From contig NZ_FMYF01000002.1 in the NCBI RefSeq assembly GCF_900092135.1, positions 351,014-415,013 on the forward strand: 64,000 nucleotides of DNA. The letters run 5' to 3'. A program made the translations under genes and the position numbers. This document shows, piece by piece, positions 1-8,079 of the stretch (position 1 is its first letter; each line of letters starts with the position of its first letter). Below the pieces are notes generated by a model. The model was not told the origin of the DNA, searched no databases, and saw nothing but the letters and a program-made list of their open reading frames with translations. This DNA is from Raineyella antarctica. GTDB lineage: Bacteria > Actinomycetota > Actinomycetes > Propionibacteriales > Propionibacteriaceae.

Positions 1-509
1 AGCTTCAGGATCGTGCGCCCGACCCGGATCTCGTCCTCGGTCCCCACGCTGGTCGGGGCGGAGATCCGCCGGCCGTTGACATAGGTGCCGTTGGTGGAGC
101 CCATGTCCTCCAGGTAGAGGCCCTGGTCCCCGTTGACCACGCGCGCATGGCGGGTCGAGATGTAGTCGTCCTCGAGCACGATCGCGCACTCGGGGGACCG
201 GCCGATCACCACGTACGTGCCGGCCTGGTCCACCTCGGCGGCCATGCCGGTCTGGGGTCCGTTGGTGACGATCAGGCGGGCCGGGACCACCGAGGCGGGG
301 GCCGGACGACCCGGCAGCGGAGCCGCGGGCGTGCGCTCGGCGCGCCGGTTACGGGTCTTCACGGGCCGCGGTTCGGGAGCCGGCAGCTCGGAGGCCGGGA
401 CGCGGCGACCGAAGAGGTCGGTGCGGATGACGTTCACCGCCAGCAGGATGAAGATCCACAGGAGTGCCAGGTAGCCGATCTTCAGGCCCGACAGCAGGAT
501 GTCCGACAT
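1..509 (-). CDS. fhaB: FHA-domain protein, FhaB-like (3' end cut by window)
   Basis: Read from an ATG at 509 on the minus strand; the last few residues lie beyond the window edge, so about 169 codons are seen. Residues ~5-25 form one hydrophobic membrane segment (ILLSGLKIGYLALLWIFILL), followed by a proline-rich linker and a C-terminal FHA domain with the phosphothreonine-binding signatures GRSPE, STRHA and MGSTNGTYVNG. The ATG overlaps the stop of the upstream FHA gene by one base, so the two are co-translated. In actinobacteria this pair precedes pstP, rodA, pbpA and the Ser/Thr kinases pknA/pknB and links kinase signalling to cell-wall growth; those downstream genes would lie outside the window. 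Function is by family and position. Confidence 0.85.
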   Translation of the reverse strand, partial: MSDILLSGLKIGYLALLWIFILLAVNVIRTDLFGRRVPASELPAPEPRPVKTRNRRAERTPAAPLPGRPAPASVVPARLIVTNGPQTGMAAEVDQAGTYVVIGRSPECAIVLEDDYISTRHARVVNGDQGLYLEDMGSTNGTYVNGRRISAPTSVGTEDEIRVGRTILK

Positions 510-1225
510 CAGTGCTCCGTGGACGGCGAGTGGACGAGCATCCGGGTCGAGCCGATCTCGATCCGCGAGCCGTCGTGCAGTGGCGCCTGGGTGACCCGCT
601 GTCCGTTGACGATGATGCCGTTGGTCGAGCCCAGGTCGACGATCGTGACCTGCTGGTCGTCACCGGTGCCGGAGACCTTGATCTCGGCGTGCTGCCGGGA
701 GATGCCGGGGTCGTTGATCCGCAGGTCGGCACTGGTGCCCCGGCCGATGATGAAGCCGGGAGGGGTGAGCGGATGGCGCATCCCGTTGACCTCCAGGACC
801 AGCCTCGAGCGGCTGATCTGGGTGGTGCTGGGCGGGGTGGGGCCCGGGTCGACGCCGGCGACGGCCTCGGAGGTCACGGTGAACTGCCCGGTCGGCAGTG
901 AGGTGTCGAGCTCGTAGCTGATCGTGATCGGGCCGTTGAAGATGTAGCCCTGGCTGGAGGCGTGCTGCTTCAGCTCCGGCACGATCTCCCGGCTCAGCGT
1001 CTTGCCGTACGGGGTCAGGCGCTCGTGGTCGTGCTGGGAGAGCCGGACGGTGAAGTTGTTCGGGACCAGGCGGCGATCGCGGGAGACCACCTTGGCCTCG
1101 GCGTCGAGCTCGCGCTGCAGGCGCGCAGCGATCTCGACCGGCTGGACGTCACCCTTGAACGCGCGGGCGAAGACGCCGCTGACGGCGCCCTCCAGCTTCC
1201 GCTCGAAGCGGTCGAAGACTCCCAC
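509..1225 (-). CDS. fhaA: FhaA: DUF3662 + FHA domain signalling protein
   Basis: 238 residues. The N-terminal ~115 residues match the DUF3662 (FhaA N-terminal) domain, beginning MGVFDRFERKLEGAVSGVF; a short proline-rich linker follows, then a C-terminal FHA domain (about 160-230) with GRGTSADLRI, SRQHAEI and LGSTNGIIVNGQR, the residues that contact phosphothreonine. FhaA proteins recruit phosphorylated targets of PknA/PknB-type kinases at the cell envelope (family knowledge). It is the first gene of a minus-strand operon and overlaps fhaB by one base. The upstream stretch to the tRNA gene at 1430 is about 200 bases and should contain its promoter, which I could not pinpoint. Confidence 0.93.
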   Translation of the reverse strand: MGVFDRFERKLEGAVSGVFARAFKGDVQPVEIAARLQRELDAEAKVVSRDRRLVPNNFTVRLSQHDHERLTPYGKTLSREIVPELKQHASSQGYIFNGPITISYELDTSLPTGQFTVTSEAVAGVDPGPTPPSTTQISRSRLVLEVNGMRHPLTPPGFIIGRGTSADLRINDPGISRQHAEIKVSGTGDDQQVTIVDLGSTNGIIVNGQRVTQAPLHDGSRIEIGSTRMLVHSPSTEH

Positions 1226-1429
1226 TCTCAGTTCCTTCCGGCTGACTGCACGGGTATCGCAATCCTGATCTTATGCGCCGGGGTGCGCGCACCCTACGAT
1301 TGTCGGCCCTGTCGGGCGCTGCCCACGGTACCGGGAGCGGGCCCCTGGGCCGATTTCGTGTTTGGGGGGAGGTGTGTGCTATGGTTTTCCGGTTGCTACG
1401 GGAGGCCTCAATGGCCGCCCGAGTCACTT

Positions 1430-1512
1430 GCGCGAGTGGCGGAACGGCAGACGCGCTGGCTTCAGGTGCCAGTGTCCCTTGGGACGTGGAGGTTCAAATC
1501 CTCTCTCGCGCA
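1430..1512 (+). tRNA. tRNA-Leu (anticodon CAG)
   Basis: The acceptor stem pairs GCGCGAG (1430-1436) with CTCGCGC (1505-1511), discriminator A at 1512. The anticodon stem CTGGC/GCCAG encloses the loop TTCAGGT, giving anticodon CAG (reads CUG). The T arm contains GGTTCAAATCC and a long variable arm is present (GTCCCTTGGGAC), as expected of a class II leucine tRNA. No CCA is encoded after the discriminator base. A strong hairpin terminator follows directly. tRNA-Leu genes are common integration sites, but no integrase or attachment duplication is visible nearby. Confidence 0.96.
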
Positions 1513-1518
1513 CAAATG

Positions 1519-1560
1519 GAACGCCTGGACCTACGGAAGTAGGCCCAGGCGTTCTTCGTT
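1519..1560 (+). terminator. Terminator hairpin after tRNA-Leu
   Basis: GAACGCCTGG (1519-1528) pairs with CCAGGCGTTC (1545-1554); an inner CCTAC/GTAGG stem with a GGAA loop continues the helix with a single mismatch. A T-rich stretch (TTCGTT) follows. It lies seven bases after the tRNA 3' end and is a convincing intrinsic terminator. Confidence 0.8.
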
Positions 1561-1602
1561 TCCGGTGGGCGTCTTGCGTGCCGATGGGCTGCTGGTGACG
1601 TG

Positions 1603-1652
1603 GAGCCCCGGTGGACGCCTGCTCCTATCGAGGGGAGCGCCACCGGGGCCTC
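1603..1652 (+). terminator. Large hairpin upstream of the DUF2339 gene
   Basis: CCCCGGTGG near 1606-1614 pairs with CCACCGGGG at 1640-1648, with an inner stem GCTCCT/AGGGGAGC (1621-1638) around an ATCG loop. There is no clear T tract. It could be a second terminator isolating the next gene or a leader structure. Only the inverted repeats are directly seen. Confidence 0.4.
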
Positions 1653-1775
1653 GTCATTGCGGCGGGGCGGACTTCTCCCGGCCTGCGCGCGCCCCTGTCG
1701 ATGGGGTCCTCCCACGGGCTACCGTCCATGGATACGACTGGTCAACTCGCTCCTGGTCCGGACGGAGGCACGGCC

Positions 1776-3683
1776 ATGACTGCCGAGGATCCCGACACGA
1801 TCGCCGCTCGCATCCGCGCCGACGTCTCTTTCCTGTCCGGCCGGCTGGAGGCGCTGGCCGCTGACCTGAGGCTGCTGGCGGAGTCCGTGGCCCCCCGGCA
1901 ACGCACTGTCCCGGGTCCACCCCAGGAGGAACTGCCGGACGACTGGGGATCGGACGGGAACCCACCGGACGTGACGACATCGGACGAGCCGGTGGAAGAC
2001 GAGCCGGTTGAAGACGAGCCGGACCAGGAGCCGCAGCAGCCGGAGATCCCCACCCGCCGGCCCGCACGGAGCGGCCTGCCCAAGTTCTTCACGGTCGCCG
2101 GATCGGCCGTGGCCCTGATCGGCGTCGCGTCGGTGCTGCTGCCTGCCGGTGGTGCCGTGCCGGGCCAGCTCACCCGTACGGCGCTCGGCCTCGGGCTGGC
2201 CGTCATCGCCGTCGTGGCGGCCGTCTGGCAGCACCGGATCGATCCCGCGAACGTGGGGGCCCGGGCCCTCCTGGCCACCGGCCTCGTGTCGGTGTACCTG
2301 TGCGTGCTCGCGCTGACCGTACGCTTCGTCGACGACCAGGGCCGGCCGCTGGTGGCGCTCCTTCCGGGGCTGGTGGTGACAGGCCTGGTCGGGCTCGCCG
2401 GCCTGTGGGCGGCCCGGTCCTGGCGGAGCCAGGGGATCGCCGTCGCAGCGGTCCTGGGCGGCCTGCTCGTCGCGCCGGTGGTCGAGACGGGTCCGGCCGA
2501 CGGCACGCTGGCGGTCGTCGGCTTCATGGTCCTGCTGACCCTGGTGGCCGGAGTGGCCCAGCTCGGACTGGGATGGGTCTGGCTGCTCCTGGGCCGGACC
2601 GTTCCCACCGTCTTGTACGCCATCTGGGTGGCGGCCTCTCCGTCGGTCTTCCGCTGGGGGCCGGGGCTGTCCCTGGTCCGGTCGATCGGTGTCGCCGTCC
2701 TGCTGGCCGCCGTACTGGCCCTCGGTAGCTTCGCGCTGGCGCTGCTGCACCGGTCCGCGAGCCGGCGCGAGCGGGTGGCCGAGGCGGCGGGCCTGACCGC
2801 CCTGTCCACCCCGCTGATGGTCGTCGCCCAGACCCAGGAGACCGTTGCGCCGGCCGCCACCGCCTGCCTGGTCCTGGGCGTGGTCCTCCTGGCCGTCATG
2901 GCGTGGGGTGCCTCGCGTCGCAGCACGGTGGAGGTCCGCACGACGACCGTCCCCCTCGGGGTGCTGTTCCTGGCCTTCGGGGTGCTGGTAGCGCTCGGCC
3001 GGCAGTTCCTGGGCTATCTGCCCTGGGCGCTCGCGATCGTCTGCCTGGCACTGGCCGAACGGTCGCGGTCCACAGCGGTACTCGTCGCAGGCAGCATCCT
3101 GGGCGTGGTCGGCCTGGTGTGGTGGCTCCCGGTGCTGCCCGTGCTGTTCCACACGTCCTTCGTCGTGGACGTCGCCGACCGCGGTGTCGAGCGGGTGGTT
3201 CAGTCGCTCCTCGGGTTGGTCGTCGCCGCCCTGGCCTACCGGGCGTACAAGACCTTCTTCCCGCGCCAACGTACGCGTGCGCTGCACCTCGCCTGGTCCG
3301 GCGCCGTGGTGGTCGGGGCGGCCGCCGTCGTGCTGACCGGATCCCTGGTCGGATCCTCGCTCGGCGACATGGCTCGGGGCTTCCGGGTGGCCCACGTCCT
3401 GGTGACGATCGGTCTCGCGCTGCTGTGCATCGTCCTGGTGTCCCCGCGGCTCCAGGCGGGGCGGGAGCGGCGCGCCCGCGCCCGGCTGGCGGTCGGCCTG
3501 GCGGTGACAGCGGTGGCCAAGCTCTTCCTCTTCGACACCCGGTCCCTGCCCGGACTCTGGCGGGCCGCCGCCTTCATCGCTGTCGGGGTCCTGCTGCTGG
3601 TGGTCGGCACGTGGTACTACCGGCAGCTCGAGGGCCGCCGTGTGACTCCCGATCCGGGCGCGTCCGACCGCGCCGGCGACTGA
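1776..3683 (+). CDS. DUF2339-like polytopic membrane protein
   Basis: 635 residues. The ATG at 1776 follows GGAGG with good spacing; an in-frame extension to 1611 would run through a hairpin and is rejected. Residues ~5-30 look coiled-coil forming, followed by an acidic linker with repeats of VEDEP and a basic RR segment near residue 95. From about residue 105 on the protein is almost entirely hydrophobic, with on the order of 14-18 membrane segments. The C-terminal pattern KLFLFDTRSLPGLWRAAAF is characteristic of DUF2339 membrane proteins. The biochemical role of the family is unknown. The gene stands alone between the tRNA and the ribosomal protein genes. Confidence 0.8.
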   Translation: MTAEDPDTIAARIRADVSFLSGRLEALAADLRLLAESVAPRQRTVPGPPQEELPDDWGSDGNPPDVTTSDEPVEDEPVEDEPDQEPQQPEIPTRRPARSGLPKFFTVAGSAVALIGVASVLLPAGGAVPGQLTRTALGLGLAVIAVVAAVWQHRIDPANVGARALLATGLVSVYLCVLALTVRFVDDQGRPLVALLPGLVVTGLVGLAGLWAARSWRSQGIAVAAVLGGLLVAPVVETGPADGTLAVVGFMVLLTLVAGVAQLGLGWVWLLLGRTVPTVLYAIWVAASPSVFRWGPGLSLVRSIGVAVLLAAVLALGSFALALLHRSASRRERVAEAAGLTALSTPLMVVAQTQETVAPAATACLVLGVVLLAVMAWGASRRSTVEVRTTTVPLGVLFLAFGVLVALGRQFLGYLPWALAIVCLALAERSRSTAVLVAGSILGVVGLVWWLPVLPVLFHTSFVVDVADRGVERVVQSLLGLVVAALAYRAYKTFFPRQRTRALHLAWSGAVVVGAAAVVLTGSLVGSSLGDMARGFRVAHVLVTIGLALLCIVLVSPRLQAGRERRARARLAVGLAVTAVAKLFLFDTRSLPGLWRAAAFIAVGVLLLVVGTWYYRQLEGRRVTPDPGASDRAGD

Positions 3684-3724
3684 GGTCCGTACGCGGGCGG
3701 GAATATCCCCACCCCACCCGGTGT

Positions 3725-3739
3725 TGAAAACCATTGTCA
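3725..3739 (+). promoter_or_regulatory. Candidate Zur operator
   Basis: TGAAAACCATTGTCA is an imperfect 7-1-7 inverted repeat that closely matches the actinobacterial Zur box (TGAAAA-n-n-n-TTTTCA type). It lies 65 bases upstream of rpmG, the first gene of a pair encoding zinc-free ribosomal proteins that Zur classically represses. Assignment rests on motif likeness plus target genes; no zur gene is in the window. Confidence 0.7.
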
Positions 3740-3803
3740 GGAGCTCGTCCTCGGATGGGCATCGTCAGGTGGACCGTGGACGGGCCGCCGGAAGGGAACC
3801 GAA

Positions 3804-3971
3804 ATGGCCAAGAGGAACGACCTGCGTCCGCTGGTGAAGCTGCGCTCGAGCGCCGGCACCGGCTTCACGTACGTCACCCGCAAGTCGCGCCGGGACACTC
3901 CGGACCGGCTCTCGCTCACCAAGTACGACCCGATCGTGCGTCGTCACGTCGAATTCAAGGAGACCCACTGA
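3804..3971 (+). CDS. rpmG: 50S ribosomal protein L33, zinc-independent
   Basis: 55 residues, starting [13 protein letters not shown], the standard L33 opening, and rich in Lys/Arg. It lacks all four cysteines of the zinc-ribbon form, so it is the C-minus paralogue. The ATG at 3804 follows GGAAC-type purines (GGGAACCGAA). Its stop overlaps the next start (TGATG), coupling it to rpmE2. Both are likely repressed by Zur through the box at 3725 and made in zinc shortage, freeing zinc held by the usual L33 and L31. A zinc-containing L33 is expected elsewhere in the genome. Confidence 0.95.
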   Translation: MAKRNDLRPLVKLRSSAGTGFTYVTRKSRRDTPDRLSLTKYDPIVRRHVEFKETH

Positions 3972-4234
3972 TGAAGAACGCCATCCATCCCGATTACCAC
4001 CAGATCGTGTTCCGCGACAGGTCAGCCGACTTCGCCTTCCTGACCCGCTCCACCGCCACCTCGGACCGTACGATCACCTGGCAGGACGGCCGGGATTACC
4101 CGGTGGTCGACGTGCAGGTGTCCTCGGCCTCGCACCCGTTCATGACCGGCCGGGCGCGGGTCGTCGACAGCGCCGGCAGCGTGGAGAAGTTCCGCCGCCG
4201 GTACGGGGTGGCCCACCGCTCCTCCAAGGCCTGA
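3971..4234 (+). CDS. rpmE2: 50S ribosomal protein L31 type B, zinc-independent
   Basis: 87 residues beginning [16 protein letters not shown], typical of type B L31, with no CxxC zinc motifs and the usual C-terminal FRRRYG segment. Its ATG overlaps the rpmG stop by one base. Type B L31 replaces the zinc form during zinc limitation. The gene is followed by a stem-loop at 4284-4316 and converges on the protease gene. Confidence 0.96.
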   Translation: MKNAIHPDYHQIVFRDRSADFAFLTRSTATSDRTITWQDGRDYPVVDVQVSSASHPFMTGRARVVDSAGSVEKFRRRYGVAHRSSKA

Positions 4235-4283
4235 GGCTCCCGAGGGCTGACGATTCCAACGGCTCAGGATCGAGATCGAGATC

Positions 4284-4316
4284 GAGGGGGTCGACGCAGA
4301 CAGCGCCGGCCCCCTC
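4284..4316. terminator. Bidirectional hairpin between rpmE2 and protease gene
   Basis: GAGGGGG (4284-4290) pairs with CCCCCTC (4310-4316). It is preceded by three copies of ATCGAG in tandem (4268-4286). There is no strong T tract, but the position between convergent genes suits a terminator for both. Confidence 0.5.
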
Positions 4317-4333
4317 GTCACGTGTTCGCCGGG

Positions 4334-5170
4334 TCACTTCCCCAGGTAGGGGCTGAGGAAGCCCTGGGCGACTGCGGTGTCGGTGCGGAAGGAGTACGAG
4401 TTGCCGGCGCACTGCCCGGTCACGAGGGACGTCAGGGCCACCACCATCCTCGTCTCCTGGCCGGTGGCCGGGTCGATCCAGAAGGCCGGCCCCCCGGAGT
4501 CCCCCAGGCAGACCCCGCCGGGGCCGGTGCCCTGGCCCGGGTTGTTGCTCAGGCGCACGGACTGGTCCCCGAGGAACTGTGGGTTGTTGAGCCCGGTGAT
4601 CGCGGCCGTCCCCGTCCAGCGCCGCCCGTCGTACGCTGCCCTGGGGGGGATGGTGCCCTGCACCCCGTAGCCGACGACGGACACCTTGCGCTCCGACAGC
4701 TTCCCCCGCGAGGTAGCCAGTTGGTCGAGGAACCCCAGCGGGGGGAGCTTGCCGTAGACGCCGCCGGTGTCGATCGGGGTGTCGAGCTGGATGACGCCGA
4801 TGTCGTAGGTGTGCGACTGGTCGGCGAAGTTGTCGAACTGGGGGTGGGCGATCGCCGTACCGGTGACCCAGGCCCTCCTGTCCGCCGACAGTTGCGGTAA
4901 GTTCGACACGTACGTCGCCAAGTTGGAGACACCGTGGGAATCCTCCACACAATGTGCGGCGGTGAGCACCAGGTCGCTGGACAGGAGAGTGCCGCTGCAC
5001 GCCTCCTCATACGGTGTGCCGGTCAGGACATCCATCCGGATGCCGATGATGCCGACCACCTCCGGATGTTCCGTCCCGTCGGGGTGGCCCCAGGTGATGG
5101 CCTGCGCGCTCAGCGGTGCGGACACCAGCGCCAGCACGGCGCCGAGGCCGATCAGCAGGCGTCGGATCAT
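4334..5170 (-). CDS. Secreted trypsin-like serine protease (S1 family)
   Basis: 278 residues. A Sec signal peptide is plain: basic MIRR, hydrophobic core, and an AQA cleavage site near residue 24. The chymotrypsin fold triad is visible: His in TAAHCV, Asp in YDIGVIQLDTP, and Ser in GDSGGPAFW. Paired cysteines fit an extracellular enzyme. The substrate is unknown. The ATG overlaps the stop of the upstream HAD gene by 4 bases (ATGA), so it is probably translated from the same mRNA, although the two functions are unrelated. Confidence 0.92.
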   Translation of the reverse strand: MIRRLLIGLGAVLALVSAPLSAQAITWGHPDGTEHPEVVGIIGIRMDVLTGTPYEEACSGTLLSSDLVLTAAHCVEDSHGVSNLATYVSNLPQLSADRRAWVTGTAIAHPQFDNFADQSHTYDIGVIQLDTPIDTGGVYGKLPPLGFLDQLATSRGKLSERKVSVVGYGVQGTIPPRAAYDGRRWTGTAAITGLNNPQFLGDQSVRLSNNPGQGTGPGGVCLGDSGGPAFWIDPATGQETRMVVALTSLVTGQCAGNSYSFRTDTAVAQGFLSPYLGK

Positions 5171-5964
5171 CGCGCGAACTCCTCCACCAGCGGCACCACG
5201 TCGGCGATCGAGTCGCAGATCCGGGTCGGACGGTACGGGAAGCGGCCCAGGTCGCCGCGCTGGGTGATGCCGGACAGCACCAGGATCGTCCGCATCCCCG
5301 CCTCCAGACCCGAGATGACGTCGGTGTCCATCCGGTCCCCGATCATCACGGCCTGCTCGGAGTGGGCGCCGATCCGGTTCAGTGCCGCCCGCATCATGTA
5401 CGGGTTCGGCTTGCCGCAGTAGTACGGCTCGATCCCGGTGGCCCGGGTGATCAGCGCCGCGACCGATCCGGTGGCGGGAAGGATCCCCTCGGGGGACGGA
5501 CCGGTCGGGTCGGGGTTGGTCGCGATGAACTTCGCCCCCCCGATGATCAGGTTGATCGCCCTGGTGATCGCCGGCAGCGACCAGGCCCGGGTCTCGCCCA
5601 GCACCACGTACTCGGCGTCGGTCTCGGACAGGATCATCCCTGCCTCGTGCAGGGCGGTGGTCAGGCCGGCCTCACCGATGACGTACACCGTCGCGCCGGG
5701 GGACTGGTCCTTCAGGAACGCGGCAGTGGACAGCGCCGAGGTCCAGATGTTCATCTCCGGCAGGTCGATACCGCTGCGGGACAGTCTGGCGCGCAGGTCG
5801 CGGGGGGTGAAGATCGAGTTGTTGGTGAGGACCAGGAAGTTGCGCTCGGCGCGCCGCAGTGCCTCGAGGAACTCCGCGGCCCCGGGCACGGCGCGGTTCT
5901 CGTGCACGAGCACGCCGTCCATGTCGGTGAGCCAGTTGAGCACGGGCAGGGAGTTGTCGGGCAT
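5167..5964 (-). CDS. HAD-IIA family phosphatase (NagD-like)
   Basis: 265 residues. HAD motif I is DMDGVL near residue 14, motif II is LTNNS, and motif III/IV is GKPNP with IGDRMDTDV; the large cap between motifs II and III is typical of subclass IIA (NagD/PGP type). Such cytosolic enzymes hydrolyse small phosphate esters such as p-nitrophenyl phosphate or nucleotides; the true substrate is not evident. AGGAG precedes the ATG at 5964. It overlaps the downstream protease gene by 4 bases. Confidence 0.92.
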   Translation of the reverse strand: MPDNSLPVLNWLTDMDGVLVHENRAVPGAAEFLEALRRAERNFLVLTNNSIFTPRDLRARLSRSGIDLPEMNIWTSALSTAAFLKDQSPGATVYVIGEAGLTTALHEAGMILSETDAEYVVLGETRAWSLPAITRAINLIIGGAKFIATNPDPTGPSPEGILPATGSVAALITRATGIEPYYCGKPNPYMMRAALNRIGAHSEQAVMIGDRMDTDVISGLEAGMRTILVLSGITQRGDLGRFPYRPTRICDSIADVVPLVEEFAR

Positions 5965-6306
5965 CGCGGCTCCTGAAGTCGTGACCAGATCGATCGGTCC
6001 TACCAGCGCAGTATGTCAAGGTCTTGGTCGATCGGCCCACTCAGTCGGCGGCCCGCCTCGCCGGACGTGCCGTTGCCCGGCGGGTTCCCCGGTGCCAGGT
6101 GACCTCCCGGCCGACGATGGGGAGCAGGGGCCCGGCTGCGGGGGTGTTGGACCACCGCCGGGGAAACTGTCGCGAACCCTTGCCATCACCCGTCGGTCTC
6201 CCGCAGTATCTCGATCAGGCACGGACGCGGTCACCCGGGGCTCATGAGGAATATAGTCAAAACGTCAACTTCTTTAGGGGGTCCACGAAGCCCCGGGAGG
6301 CACGTC
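5965..6306. other. Intergenic region between divergent HAD and poxB genes
   Basis: 342 bases between divergent genes. The part near 6241-6290 is AT-richer than the surroundings and contains TATAGT at 6252-6257, a possible -10 element for poxB, though no good -35 was found. GGGAGG at 6296-6301 is the poxB ribosome-binding site. I saw no small gene or structured RNA here. Confidence 0.5.
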
Positions 6307-8064
6307 ATGAAGCTCGCCGAACAACTCGTCGCCCAGCTGCAGCAAGCGGGTGTCCGCCGGATCTACGGGATCGTCGGGGACTCGCTCAACCCCGTCGTCG
6401 ATGCCGTCCGCCGATCCGGCGGCTCCGAAAACGGTGGCATCGACTGGATCCACGTACGACACGAGGAGGCCGCGGCCTTCGCCGCCGCGGCGGATGCCCA
6501 GCTGACCGGGGAGCTGGCGGTCTGCGCCGGGTCCTGTGGGCCGGGCAACCTGCACCTGATCAATGGCCTGTACGACGCGAACCGCAGCGGTGCGCCGGTG
6601 CTGGCGATCGCCTCGCACATCCCCAGCCAGGAGATCGGCACCGGCTACTTCCAGGAGACCCACCCGGACCGGCTGTTCACCGAGTGCTCGGTGTACAGCG
6701 AGATGGTCACCGACCCGGGTGTCTTCCCGCGCCTGGTCGACTCGGCGATGCACCACGCCCTCGCCGACCACGGTGTCGCCGTCCTGACGATCCCCGGTGA
6801 CGTCGCCGACGAGGAGGCCACCGCGCCGACCCCGGCGTGGCACGACGTCCGTCCCGCCCGGCTGGTCCCGGACCCGGAGTCGGTCGCCGAACTCGCCGAC
6901 ATGATCAACGCCGCCGACAAGGTCGCGATCTTCGCGGGCGCCGGCGTCGAGGGAGCCCACGACGAGGTGATCCGGCTCGCCGAGCTGCTCGGGGCGCCGA
7001 TCGGCCACTCGCTTCGGGGCAAGGACTTCATCCAGTACGACAACCCGTACGACGTCGGGATGACCGGCCTGCTCGGCTACGGCGCGGCGGCGGCCGGCAT
7101 GGAGGGCGCCGACCTGCTGCTGATGCTCGGCACCGACTTCCCGTACGACCAGTTCCTCCCCGGCACGAAGACCGCCCAGGTCGACCGGGACGCCGCCACG
7201 ATGGGCCGGCGGACGCAGGTCGACCTGGCCGTCCAGGGCGAGATCCTGCCGACGCTGGAGGCGCTCCTGCCGCTGCTGAAGCGCAAGCATCGTCGCGGCT
7301 TCCTGCAGGACATGCTGAAGAAGCACCAGAAGCTGATGACCTCCACCGTCGGCGCTTACACCGGCAAGAAGCAGGCCGGCAACCGGCCGATCCACCCCGA
7401 GTACGTCGCGAACGTCCTGGACGAGGTCGCCTCCGACGACGCGATCTTCACCGCCGACACCGGCATGTGCAACGTGTGGACCGCCCGCTACATCAACCCG
7501 AACGGGCGTCGCCGGCTGATCGGCTCCTTCCTGCACGGGTCGATGGCCAACGCCCTCCCGCACGCGATCGGCGCGCAGTTCGCGTACCCGCACCGGCAGG
7601 TCATCTCGGTCTCCGGCGACGGCGGCCTGGGGATGCTGCTGGGCGAACTGGTGACGGCCCAGATGTACCAGCTGCCGCTGACAGTGGTGGTCTTCAACAA
7701 CTCCACCCTCGGCATGGTCAAGCTGGAGATGCTCGTCAACGGCCTGCCCGGCTACGGCACCGACGTGCCCCCGGTCAGCTACGCCAAGGTCGCCGCGGCC
7801 CTCGGTTTCGAGGCGCAGCAGGTGGCCAGGCCCGAGGAGGTCGAGCCGGCGCTGCGTACGGCCCTGGCCCACCGCGGCCCGGCACTGGTCGAAGTGATCA
7901 CCGACCCCGATGCCCTGTCGCTGCCGCCGGCGGTGACAGGTGAGCAGCTGATCGGCTTCGCCACCGCGATGAGCAAGACCGTGCTCAACGGTGGTGCCGG
8001 CGAGGTCGTCTCGATGGCCCGGTCCAACATGCGCAACATCCCGCGGAGCTGGAAGCTGCGCTGA
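6307..8064 (+). CDS. poxB: Thiamine-diphosphate-dependent pyruvate dehydrogenase (quinone) / pyruvate oxidase
   Basis: 585 residues. The start MKLAEQLVAQL at 6307 follows GGGAGG; the longer in-frame start at 6244 lacks a site. Three ThDP-enzyme domains are visible: N-terminal PYR domain with the catalytic-type Glu in HVRHEEAAAFAAAA, a central FAD-binding domain, and a C-terminal PP domain with the ThDP motif GDGG (near residue 437) to NN (near 464). PoxB decarboxylates pyruvate to acetate and CO2, passing electrons to the membrane quinone pool. Its closest look-alikes are actinobacterial ubiquinone-dependent enzymes rather than acetolactate synthase, which would lack the C-terminal membrane-binding tail. 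It converges on cobK with only 15 bases between. Confidence 0.9.
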   Translation: MKLAEQLVAQLQQAGVRRIYGIVGDSLNPVVDAVRRSGGSENGGIDWIHVRHEEAAAFAAAADAQLTGELAVCAGSCGPGNLHLINGLYDANRSGAPVLAIASHIPSQEIGTGYFQETHPDRLFTECSVYSEMVTDPGVFPRLVDSAMHHALADHGVAVLTIPGDVADEEATAPTPAWHDVRPARLVPDPESVAELADMINAADKVAIFAGAGVEGAHDEVIRLAELLGAPIGHSLRGKDFIQYDNPYDVGMTGLLGYGAAAAGMEGADLLLMLGTDFPYDQFLPGTKTAQVDRDAATMGRRTQVDLAVQGEILPTLEALLPLLKRKHRRGFLQDMLKKHQKLMTSTVGAYTGKKQAGNRPIHPEYVANVLDEVASDDAIFTADTGMCNVWTARYINPNGRRRLIGSFLHGSMANALPHAIGAQFAYPHRQVISVSGDGGLGMLLGELVTAQMYQLPLTVVVFNNSTLGMVKLEMLVNGLPGYGTDVPPVSYAKVAAALGFEAQQVARPEEVEPALRTALAHRGPALVEVITDPDALSLPPAVTGEQLIGFATAMSKTVLNGGAGEVVSMARSNMRNIPRSWKLR

Positions 8065-8079
8065 GGAGTCGGGGCTGGG

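Noticed and set aside
1430-1560. tRNA-Leu as an integration site for a mobile element
   Set aside because: No integrase, no repeat of the tRNA 3' end and no compositional change were found near it.
1719-3734. A 671-codon minus-strand frame opposite the DUF2339 gene
   Set aside because: Its translation is Gln/His/Arg-rich without domains, whereas the plus strand shows a coherent polytopic membrane protein with a ribosome site.
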